Assembly: GCA_002780675.1 (NCBI GenBank)
Contig: PEUR01000087.1
Span: 1 to 11,458, forward strand
Source of the DNA: Gallionellales bacterium CG03_land_8_20_14_0_80_55_15
Lineage (GTDB): Bacteria; Pseudomonadota; Gammaproteobacteria; Burkholderiales; Gallionellaceae
Reading direction: 5' to 3'
Length of the DNA: 11,458 nt
The notes beneath the pieces are model-generated. The model was not told the DNA's origin. It made no database searches and was given only the letters and a program-made list of their open reading frames with translations. Position 1 is the first letter of the stretch, and the number at the start of each line of letters is the position of its first letter. This document shows, piece by piece, positions 1 to 5,891 of this stretch. Both the position numbers and the translations under genes were made by a program.

Positions 1-587
1 GCACGGGCAAGTCGTCGCTGGTGAAGGCGCTGCTGAATGAATATGCCGAATCCGGCTTGCGCGTGATCCAGATAGACAAGCAGGGCCTGGTGGATTTGCC
101 GCTCATCGTCGGTCTGGTGCAGGGGCGGCCTGAACGCTTCATCCTGTATTGCGATGACCTCTCCTTTAATGCCGACGAAGCCGGTTATCAGACGCTCAAG
201 GCGGCATTGGATGGCGATTTGGTGGCGTTTTCCGACAACCTGTTGATCTACGCCACTTCCAACCGCCGCCACCTGATGCCGGACTACATGGCCGACAACC
301 TGAATACGAAATATGTCGGCGATGAAATACACCCGGCGGAAAGCGTCGAGGAAAAAGTCTCGTTGTCCGAGCGTTTTGGCTTGTGGATTTCCTTCTATCC
401 CTTCAGTCAGGACGAATACCTCGCCATTGCCGCACGCTGGCTGCAACATCACGGATGGACGGGCGGCATGACCGACGAAGTGCGCAGCGCTGCACTGCAA
501 TGGTCGCTGTCGCGCGGCTCGCGCAGCGGGCGCGTGGCCGGGCAGTTCGCCCGTGACTGGTGCGGTCGACAGAACGCAGTCAAATGA
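1..587 (+). CDS. DUF815-family AAA ATPase, 5'-truncated
   Basis: The gene enters from the left edge: reading in frame from base 3 gives T-G-K-S-S-L-V-K, the second half of a Walker A loop, so the GTG at position 21 is an internal valine and not the start. Further on are R-P-E-R-F-I-L-Y-C-D-D-L-S-F (Walker B-like, acidic pair), an I-Y-A-T-S-N-R-R-H-L segment (sensor 1-like Asn, then Arg) and S-E-R-F-G-L-W-I-S-F-Y-P-F-S-Q-D-E-Y-L, all hallmarks of the DUF815 family of P-loop ATPases. Only the C-terminal part of about 195 residues is present; family members usually carry roughly 90-100 more residues before the P-loop. The cellular role of DUF815 proteins is not established. The next gene follows after 85 bases on the same strand. 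Family assignment is secure; function is unknown. Confidence 0.9.
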   Translation, partial: TGKSSLVKALLNEYAESGLRVIQIDKQGLVDLPLIVGLVQGRPERFILYCDDLSFNADEAGYQTLKAALDGDLVAFSDNLLIYATSNRRHLMPDYMADNLNTKYVGDEIHPAESVEEKVSLSERFGLWISFYPFSQDEYLAIAARWLQHHGWTGGMTDEVRSAALQWSLSRGSRSGRVAGQFARDWCGRQNAVK

Positions 588-672
588 CGATGGCATAAAA
601 TGCGCATCAGCTCGGTAGGGTGCGGTGACTGCGTAGGTGGGAACGAACGGTTTGAAAATTGATGAGAGCAAA

Positions 673-1725
673 GTGAATAATTCCATCGGTAAAACAGTTG
701 AAGTCGCCGCTGCGGTGTTGCAGCGCGCCGATGGATCCTTCCTGCTGGCACAGCGCCCCGAAGGCAAGATATGGGCAGGCTACTGGGAGTTTCCCGGTGG
801 CAAGCTGGAGGCGGGCGAAACGGCGCGCGAGGCACTGGTGCGTGAATTGCGCGAGGAATTGGGTATCGAAGTCACGACCGCCTACCCGTGGGTCACACGG
901 CTATTTACCTATCCTCATGCGACGGTGCGGCTGAGTTTTTTTCGGGTAACGGAATGGCGCGGTGAATTGTATCCTCATGAGGGGCAGCAGTTTTCTTGGC
1001 AAATCCCCCCCCAGCCCCCCCTTTTTCAAAGTGGGGGAGTGTCAGAAATCGGTGCGGATTTTTTGGTGGGTGATTCACAGCGCGCCGTTTTTCAAAGTGG
1101 GATGCCGGATATCGAGGCGCGCTATTCCGTTACTCCGATTCTTCCTGCCAATACGCCGATTTTGCGCGCGCTGGAGTTGCCTGCGCTGTATGCCATTAGT
1201 AATGCCGCCGAGTTGGGGTGTGAGGAATTCATGCGCCGCCTGGAAGTCCGCCTGGATGAAGGCTTGCGACTGGTGCAATTGCGCGAAAAGGGTCTTGCGA
1301 GGGAAGCGTTGCAGGAATTGGCGCAGCGCGTGGTGGAATTGGCGCATGTACACGGGGCGAGGGTGTTGCTCAATGGTAATGTCACGCTGGCGCAGGCGGT
1401 CGGTGCCGATGGGGTGCAGTTGACCTCGACGCAGTTGGCGCAATGGCATGAGCGTCCCGCCGTGGCGTGGTGTGCGGCTTCCTGTCATTCTTTGGAAGAG
1501 TTGCAGCGTGCCGAGGCGCTGGGCTGCGATTTTGCCTTGTTGAGTCCGGTGTTGCCGACGCTAAGTCATCCGGGGGCGGCTCATCTGGGCTGGCAGAATT
1601 TCGCCGCCATCGCCGCAAAATCCTCTATTCCGGTGTATGCGCTGGGGGGGTTGGAGTGGGGCGATATGACGACAGCCTGGCAGCATGGCGCGCACGGCAT
1701 CGCGCTGTTGCGAAAGGCGTGGTGA
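673..1725 (+). CDS. Nudix hydrolase (MutT-like) fused to a TenI/ThiE-like domain
   Basis: The protein has about 350 residues counted from GTG 673, chosen because GAGAG lies about 5 bases upstream; GTG 637 is possible but has no ribosome site. The N-terminal domain carries a perfect Nudix box (G43-x5-E49-x7-R57-E58-L-x-E61-E62-x-G64-I), as in MutT, which removes oxidised nucleotides such as 8-oxo-dGTP. From about residue 160 a TIM-barrel domain resembles thiamine phosphate synthase/TenI: V-Q-L-R-E-K (201-206), G-A-D-G-V-Q-L and Y-A-L-G-G-L. The lysine normally found in the P-T-x-T-K loop of ThiE is missing (P-T-L-S-H at 295-299), so thiamine phosphate synthase activity is doubtful. This fusion is a known architecture in proteobacteria. 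The odd part is residues about 112-150, a Pro/Gly-rich stretch encoded by a C-rich repeat and placed just before the usual end of the Nudix domain (S-V-T-P-I-L-P-A-N). The gene converges with yacG, with one base between the stops. Confidence 0.9.
   Translation: MNNSIGKTVEVAAAVLQRADGSFLLAQRPEGKIWAGYWEFPGGKLEAGETAREALVRELREELGIEVTTAYPWVTRLFTYPHATVRLSFFRVTEWRGELYPHEGQQFSWQIPPQPPLFQSGGVSEIGADFLVGDSQRAVFQSGMPDIEARYSVTPILPANTPILRALELPALYAISNAAELGCEEFMRRLEVRLDEGLRLVQLREKGLAREALQELAQRVVELAHVHGARVLLNGNVTLAQAVGADGVQLTSTQLAQWHERPAVAWCAASCHSLEELQRAEALGCDFALLSPVLPTLSHPGAAHLGWQNFAAIAAKSSIPVYALGGLEWGDMTTAWQHGAHGIALLRKAW
1003..1101. repeat. C-rich hairpin repeat inside the Nudix/TenI gene
   Basis: Two poly-C runs (8 C at 1005-1012, 7 C at 1015-1021) are followed by TTTTTCAAAGTGGGGG. 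The C-run plus CTTT can pair with AAAGTGGGGG around a TTC loop with one mismatch. The 14-mer TTTTTCAAAGTGGG occurs twice, at 1022-1035 and 1088-1101. The two copies are 66 bases (22 codons) apart, so both are read in the same frame as F-Q-S-G. Short interspersed repeats with this C-run/T-run/CAAAG/G-run design are known from many bacterial genomes, normally between genes. Here the block lies inside an open reading frame without breaking it. Confidence 0.75.
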
Positions 1726-1726
1726 C

Positions 1727-1927
1727 TCAGTTCGGGTAATTGGGCGGGGTAAATTCCTGCTCGGTATCCGGCACGGCGACGCGGAACGCCTCGTCTGCCC
1801 ACTGTCCCAAATCTATCATCTTGCAGCGTTCGCAGCAAAACGGGCGATAGGCATTTCGGCTATTCCAGGGGGAGGCTTTGCCGCAGTGAGGGCAGGCGAC
1901 GAGGAGGGATGAGGGGGGCGTTGTCAC
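1727..1927 (-). CDS. yacG: DNA gyrase inhibitor YacG
   Basis: This is a 66-residue zinc protein. Cysteines C12, C15, C31 and C35 give the C-x2-C-x15-C-x3-C spacing of YacG, followed by the family motif M-I-D-L-G-Q-W-A (E. coli has L-I-D-L-G-E-W-A). The tail is acidic and proline-containing, ending about where short members end. YacG binds GyrB and inhibits gyrase. The start is GTG and overlaps the zapD stop by four bases (GTGA), suggesting translational coupling. It is the last gene of the minus-strand cluster. coaE-zapD-yacG is a classical neighbourhood in gamma- and betaproteobacteria, which supports the call. Confidence 0.95.
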   Translation of the reverse strand: MTTPPSSLLVACPHCGKASPWNSRNAYRPFCCERCKMIDLGQWADEAFRVAVPDTEQEFTPPNYPN

Positions 1928-2685
1928 GATTGCAGGGTGCAGAAAGTCAGGTCAAACGGGACATCTTCTTCAAATAGGGAAGACTTGGCGGCATAGTTGG
2001 CAATGATGAAACGAATATTGATCACATACTTGTTCGCGCTGAATTCGGGTATGCAGGCCAGCTTTTTATTTAGACTGACGCGCAGCAATTGTGCGGAACG
2101 CCCGCCCTGCATTTGCTGAAAAGTGCCGCGCGGTGCGGTAAAGCCGATGGTTCTGCCGTTTTCTCGCAACAGGTGCAGTAAAAAATTGATGGCGGCACTG
2201 ATGGGTAATGACGGGGCTAGCCATTCCCGCAAATTTGCCTTTCGCAAACTGGCGGGTTGATTTTGCCAGTAATGGTAGGACGGTAGATCGAATTGACAGG
2301 TGCCACCCGGTATACCGACACGCTGTTTGATGCTCATGAGCCATTCATTTTCGCGTAAATTTACGCCCACTTTCCCGATCATGGATTGAAGATCCGCCGC
2401 TGCCTGCTCAATTTCGTTCAAAACCTGATCGAGCGCTTGTTCGGAAATGGCAGGGTTGTTGTGCAAGCCCGAAAGTGAACGTTTTTGGCGTTCAAGTTCT
2501 TGTAATAATTCAGATTTTAGTTCTGGTCGGCTGGCGACTTCGTGAATTTCAAACAGCGTGGTGAGCGCGAAATGGTGTTCCATGCCTAGCTCGCCGCTCA
2601 TAAAATAATTCATGCGAGCGAACAAATCCTCAAGGCGCAACCAGGTGCGCACTTTTTCATTGAGGGGAAATTCGTAGCTGATCAC
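1924..2685 (-). CDS. zapD: Cell division protein ZapD
   Basis: ZapD binds and bundles FtsZ filaments at the division ring in the cytoplasm. The sequence shows the family opening V-I-S-Y-E-F-P-L-N-E-K-V-R-T-W-L-R-L-E-D-L-F, a largely helical N-terminal half, and a beta-rich C-terminal half with G-G-R-S-A-Q-L-L-R-V. The frame is open back to a TTG at 2757 that overlaps the coaE stop (TTGA), which would give 277 residues. I prefer GTG 2685 (253 residues), because ZapD proteins normally begin at the M/V-I-x-Y-E motif and E. coli ZapD has 247 residues. Neither start has a clear ribosome site, so the start is uncertain while the identity is not. It is followed by yacG with a four-base overlap. Confidence 0.92.
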   Translation of the reverse strand: MISYEFPLNEKVRTWLRLEDLFARMNYFMSGELGMEHHFALTTLFEIHEVASRPELKSELLQELERQKRSLSGLHNNPAISEQALDQVLNEIEQAAADLQSMIGKVGVNLRENEWLMSIKQRVGIPGGTCQFDLPSYHYWQNQPASLRKANLREWLAPSLPISAAINFLLHLLRENGRTIGFTAPRGTFQQMQGGRSAQLLRVSLNKKLACIPEFSANKYVINIRFIIANYAAKSSLFEEDVPFDLTFCTLQS

Positions 2686-2753
2686 GTAATAGCGGCCCGG
2701 AATCTGGTTGAAATAACTAAAGGGTGGAAGATATATTGAATCCCCACTTGCCG

Positions 2754-3410
2754 TCAAATGCTGATTGGTTTATTCAGGGTTATGTATTTCCCATGCAAGG
2801 CGAAAACATGATTTTCGAGGCTGCCGAATGAGCCATTGTTTATGAGGATGTCATCCGCTTGTGCAATGCGTTCAGCAGGAGAAATTTGTTGCGCAATAAT
2901 CGCACGGATTTCTGATTCGTCAAGCTGGCTGCGCTGCATGACACGGATAATCTGCTGTTCTTCGCTGCACTCTACCAGCAGGACACGCTGCACCAGTTGC
3001 AGAAAGGGCGGACTTTCCAGTAGCAACGGAGCCATCAGGATGGCGTAAGGTGCGTGCGTGCAGTTTGCTAACGCTGCCTTGCTGGTTTCGAGAATGAGCG
3101 GGTGCAGGATAGCTTCCAGGCTGCGTTTGGCATTCGCATCTGAAAAAATAAGCTGGCGCATTTTGCTGCGATTGAGCATCCCGGCGGGGGTGATGAACGC
3201 GGCACCGAAGGCGGCTTGTATGGTTGGAATGGCGACTCCGCCGGGTTGAGTCAGCTGGTGGGCAATGGCATCGGTGTCTATGATGCAAGCACCTTGTGCT
3301 GCGAATAACCTGGCGACGGTACTTTTACCGCAACCTATCCCGCCGGTTAATCCGATGCAAAACGGTACGGTTCGCAGAGGGTTTGGAATGGGTTGCCCAG
3401 TTTGTTTCAT
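2754..3410 (-). CDS. coaE: Dephospho-CoA kinase
   Basis: CoaE phosphorylates the 3'-hydroxyl of dephospho-CoA with ATP, the last step of coenzyme A synthesis. The 218-residue protein has the Walker A loop G-L-T-G-G-I-G-C-G-K-S (20-30), the D-T-D-A-I-A-H motif just after residue 44, a H-P-L-I segment and a late A-D-D-I-L-I-N-N-G motif, all typical of the family (E. coli has 206 residues). I chose ATG 3410 over an in-frame start at 3455: it overlaps the pilD stop as ATGA, and the extra 15 upstream residues would lie inside pilD and have no family counterpart. The order pilD-coaE-zapD-yacG is the expected one. An N-terminal extension of about 16 residues precedes the P-loop strand. Confidence 0.96.
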   Translation of the reverse strand: MKQTGQPIPNPLRTVPFCIGLTGGIGCGKSTVARLFAAQGACIIDTDAIAHQLTQPGGVAIPTIQAAFGAAFITPAGMLNRSKMRQLIFSDANAKRSLEAILHPLILETSKAALANCTHAPYAILMAPLLLESPPFLQLVQRVLLVECSEEQQIIRVMQRSQLDESEIRAIIAQQISPAERIAQADDILINNGSFGSLENHVFALHGKYITLNKPISI

Positions 3411-4273
3411 GGTGCAAGCAGTTGCAAATAGCTTTGGGTTAGCGTCTGCCCCCAAAACAGTGCGATCAATCCGCCGCCTGCCAGATAAGGGCCAAACGGG
3501 ATGGGGATGTCGCGGCCATGTTTGACAGCTACAATCAGGGTGATGCCAACCACCGCCCCGACCAGCGAGGAGAGGATGATGATGAGTGGCAGCAGTTGCC
3601 AGCCCAGCCAGGCACCGAGTGCGGCGAGCAGCTTGAAATCGCCATAGCCCATCCCTTCCTTGCCGGTCAACAATTTGAACAGCCAGTACACCGTCCAGAG
3701 TACGAGATAGCCAAATATTGCACCCAGCAGCGCGTCATGCAACGAGGTGAAAGCGCCGTTCAGATTGAAAATTAGCCCGACCCAGACCAGCGGCAAGGTA
3801 ATGTCGTCCGGCAGGAATTGTGTATCCAGATCAATTGCAGCGAGCGCCAGCAACGCCCAGATCAGCAGCATGGCTGCTGCGGCAGTCAGGCCAAAGCCGA
3901 AGTGATAGGCGGCAAATCCGCACAGCAATCCGCTGATGGCCTCAATGATGGGGTAGCGGGGTGAAATGCCGACATGGCAGGCTTTGCATTTGCCGCGCAA
4001 CCACAAATAACTGATGACGGGGATGTTTTCCAGGGCGCTGATGGGGTGGTTGCAATGCGGGCAGGCGGAACGCGGTACGACCAGATTGAATGGCTCTGGC
4101 TGGGCGGCAGGTTTGCCGCTTAACTCGGCACATTGTTGTTGCCAGCCACGCTCCATCATTTTCGGTAAACGATAAATCACCACATTCAGGAAACTGCCGA
4201 CCAACAGACCCAAACCGGTGCAGATGACGATAAAGAGCGGCGGGGAAGATTGCAGCAAGTCGAGTAAAGTCAT
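3407..4273 (-). CDS. pilD: Type IV prepilin peptidase / N-methyltransferase PilD
   Basis: PilD is an inner-membrane aspartyl protease that cuts the leader from type IV prepilins (and type II secretion pseudopilins) and methylates the new N-terminus. In 288 residues there is an N-terminal membrane segment with G-S-F-L-N-V-V-I-Y-R-L-P, and a cytoplasmic loop with zinc-type cysteines C71-x2-C74 and C96-x2-C99, linked to the methylase part. Several further membrane helices follow, with the catalytic aspartates in A-I-D-L-D-T-Q-F-L-P-D (about D148) and G-M-G-Y-G-D-F-K (D212). Length and layout are full and normal. No ribosome site is visible: a heptamer array starts 8 bases upstream of the ATG. 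The gene ends in a four-base overlap with coaE and lies downstream of pilC. Confidence 0.97.
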   Translation of the reverse strand: MTLLDLLQSSPPLFIVICTGLGLLVGSFLNVVIYRLPKMMERGWQQQCAELSGKPAAQPEPFNLVVPRSACPHCNHPISALENIPVISYLWLRGKCKACHVGISPRYPIIEAISGLLCGFAAYHFGFGLTAAAAMLLIWALLALAAIDLDTQFLPDDITLPLVWVGLIFNLNGAFTSLHDALLGAIFGYLVLWTVYWLFKLLTGKEGMGYGDFKLLAALGAWLGWQLLPLIIILSSLVGAVVGITLIVAVKHGRDIPIPFGPYLAGGGLIALFWGQTLTQSYLQLLAP

Positions 4274-4280
4274 GGGTACA

Positions 4281-4347
4281 AGTGGTGAGTGGTGAGTGGT
4301 GAGTGGTGAGTGGTGAGTGGTGAGTGGTGAGTGGTGAGTGGTGAGTG
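4281..4347. repeat. Perfect tandem heptamer array (GTGGTGA)x9
   Basis: Nine perfect copies of GTGGTGA run from 4282 to 4344, with one base before and a partial copy (GTG) after. The array lies in the 116-bp gap between pilC and pilD and ends 8 bases before the pilD ATG. On the coding (minus) strand it reads as TCACCAC repeats, replacing the place where a Shine-Dalgarno sequence would be expected. A single inverted copy, CTCACCACT at 4373-4381, could pair with any AGTGGTGAG in the array. Perfect identity of all copies suggests recent or ongoing slippage. Confidence 0.97.
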
Positions 4348-4389
4348 CGTTTTAAATATTTGTCCCTTGCATCTCACCACTACCTGTCA

Positions 4390-5604
4390 TTATCCGACGA
4401 CTTGGCCCATTTTGAAGATAGGCAGATACATGGCGACGACCATGCCGCCGATCAATGTGCCGAGTACCACCATGATGATAGGTTCCATCAGGCTGGACAG
4501 GGCTTCGACGGCATCATCCACTTCAGCCTCGTAATAGTCTGCCACCTTGCTGAGCATGGCATCCAGAGAACCGGCTTCTTCGCCGATGGACACCATCTGT
4601 ATCACCATGCTGGGAAAAACTTCGGTATTTTGCATCGAGACCGTCAGGCTTTGCCCGGTGCTGACCTCGCGTTGAATGCTCTTGGTTGCGTCAAAATACA
4701 CGGCATTACCCGCAGCTCCTGCCACAGAATTGAAGGCTTCAACCAGCGGTACGCCCGCAGCAAACATGGTGGAAAGGGTGCGGCTCCAGCGCGCGATAGT
4801 GGCTTTGCGCACCAGTTCGCCAAACACGGGCACTCTAAGCAGCAGCCTGTCCATTACAACTTGCATCGGCCTGCTGCGTTTCCAGAAGTAGAAAAAGGCA
4901 TAGATACCGCCGCCGATACCGCCAAAAATAGCCCACCACCAGGCGACAAAGAAATCGGAAATAGTCATAATCAGCAAAGTCGGTGCGGGTAAGTCAGCAC
5001 CGAAGCTGGAGAACAATTCCTTGAACGCGGGAATGACGAAAATCATGATCACGGCGGTGATGATAAAAGCCACCACAATGATGGCAATAGGGTAGAACAA
5101 TGCTGCTTTGATTTTGCCTTTGATCGCTATAATTTTTTCTTTATAGGTGGCCAGGCGATCCAGCAAGCTGTCCAATATGCCTGCTGCTTCACCTGCGCCT
5201 ATCAGGTTGCAATATAGATCATCGAAATACAGAGGATGTTTCTTGAAGGCTTGTTGCAGGCTACTACCGGTTTCGATGTCTGTTTTGATGGTAAGCAGCA
5301 AGCGCGCTACGGAGGGGTTGTGATGCCCCTTGCCGACGATGTCGAAGGCTTGTAGTAACGGTACACCCGAACGCAACATAGTGGAAAGTTGCCGTGTAAA
5401 CAGCGTGATGTCTTTCTCGGTAATCGCTTTGTTGCTGTTACTCGCGCGCTTGATTTTTGTGACTTGAATGCCTTGTCGGCGCAAGTTGGCAGATAGTAAG
5501 GCTTGTCCCGCTGCACGCATCTCACCCTTGACTATTTTGCCAGTCTTGTCTTTGCCTTCCCAGCTATAGGTATATTCTTTTGTCTTTGATGCTGCGACAG
5601 CCAT
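4390..5604 (-). CDS. pilC: Type IV pilus inner-membrane platform protein PilC
   Basis: PilC is the polytopic inner-membrane platform (GspF family) that works with the PilB/PilT ATPases in pilus extension and retraction. The 404-residue protein has two repeated T2SSF domains: the first with F-T-R-Q-L-S-T-M-L-R-S-G-V-P-L-L-Q-A-F (about 70-88), the second with W-S-R-T-L-S-T-M-F-A-A-G-V-P-L-V-E-A-F (about 270-290). Each is followed by a G-E-x-A-G motif (G-A-G-E-A-A-G and S-I-G-E-E-A-G). Hydrophobic segments near 170-190, 215-240 and 375-395 fit the three-helix topology. Length is normal. The ATG has AAGGA about 9 bases upstream. pilB, usually directly upstream, is not here; a repeat-bearing gap and a corB-like gene lie upstream instead. 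pilD follows. Confidence 0.97.
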   Translation of the reverse strand: MAVAASKTKEYTYSWEGKDKTGKIVKGEMRAAGQALLSANLRRQGIQVTKIKRASNSNKAITEKDITLFTRQLSTMLRSGVPLLQAFDIVGKGHHNPSVARLLLTIKTDIETGSSLQQAFKKHPLYFDDLYCNLIGAGEAAGILDSLLDRLATYKEKIIAIKGKIKAALFYPIAIIVVAFIITAVIMIFVIPAFKELFSSFGADLPAPTLLIMTISDFFVAWWWAIFGGIGGGIYAFFYFWKRSRPMQVVMDRLLLRVPVFGELVRKATIARWSRTLSTMFAAGVPLVEAFNSVAGAAGNAVYFDATKSIQREVSTGQSLTVSMQNTEVFPSMVIQMVSIGEEAGSLDAMLSKVADYYEAEVDDAVEALSSLMEPIIMVVLGTLIGGMVVAMYLPIFKMGQVVG

Positions 5605-5628
5605 GGCGAGTCCTTTGGGTTGCTATCT

Positions 5629-5679
5629 AACGGGCATGGCAAAAAACCATCCCTGAAAATGAAAGTTGACATGCCCGTT
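5629..5679. repeat. Inverted repeat in the pilC leader
   Basis: AACGGGCATG (5629-5638) is mirrored by CATGCCCGTT (5670-5679), a perfect 10-bp inverted repeat with a 31-base spacer. A run of five T follows on the plus strand (5678-5682). In the pilC transcript it would form a stem ending about 25 bases before the start codon. It could be a regulatory leader structure, a binding site with two half-sites, or the ends of a small inserted element. No direct evidence separates these. Confidence 0.6.
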
Positions 5680-5693
5680 TTTATCACTTCAAG

Positions 5694-5715
5694 CTCCTCC
5701 CGCGTGCGGGAGAAG
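5694..5715. repeat. Short G+C palindrome (REP-like)
   Basis: CTCCCGC (5697-5703) and GCGGGAG (5706-5712) form a perfect 7-bp palindrome around GT, with two further outer pairs after one mismatch. Its core (CTCCCGC...GCGGGAG) resembles widespread intergenic REP-type palindromes of proteobacteria. It lies in the gap between pilC and the corB-like gene, together with an inverted repeat and a decayed heptamer array. The REP family assignment rests on appearance only. Confidence 0.5.
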
Positions 5716-5794
5716 AGGAAAATGAATCGTTATGTGAGTTTCACGTTATCAATAGCGGGAATAATGCCGAGCTTTGCGTCTCTTGTAAAGCTGA

Positions 5795-5829
5795 AGTGGC
5801 AAGTGGTTCGTGGTCAGTCGTGAGTGGTG
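5795..5829. repeat. Degenerate heptamer array (AGTGGTN x5)
   Basis: Five consecutive 7-base units are in register: AGTGGCA, AGTGGTT, CGTGGTC, AGTCGTG and AGTGGTG. They match the unit of the perfect array at 4281-4347 and have the same orientation, so the two arrays bracket pilC. The copies have diverged, unlike the perfect array. Apart from this array and the two palindromes nearer pilC, the 287-bp gap 5605-5891 shows no gene and no recognisable pilB remnant. Confidence 0.65.
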
Positions 5830-5891
5830 GCGAATAAGTGATGAGCGGTAACAAATCAACGATGGGCGGGCTTATACCCGACCGGCCTATG

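Noticed and set aside
588..672. Promoter before the Nudix/TenI gene (TAAAAT at 596-601)
   Set aside because: No -35-like hexamer at a suitable distance; transcription may simply continue from the upstream gene.
962..1423. Overlapping plus-strand frame inside the Nudix/TenI gene
   Set aside because: The Nudix and TenI motifs are both in the main frame; this frame gives Trp/Cys/Arg-rich sequence typical of an out-of-frame reading.
4281..4347. CRISPR array
   Set aside because: The units are 7 bases and directly adjacent with no spacers; it is a simple tandem repeat.
4345..4992. Plus-strand open frame (215 codons) beginning at the heptamer array
   Set aside because: It is antisense to pilC, His-rich from codon mirroring, and has no ribosome site or recognisable domain.
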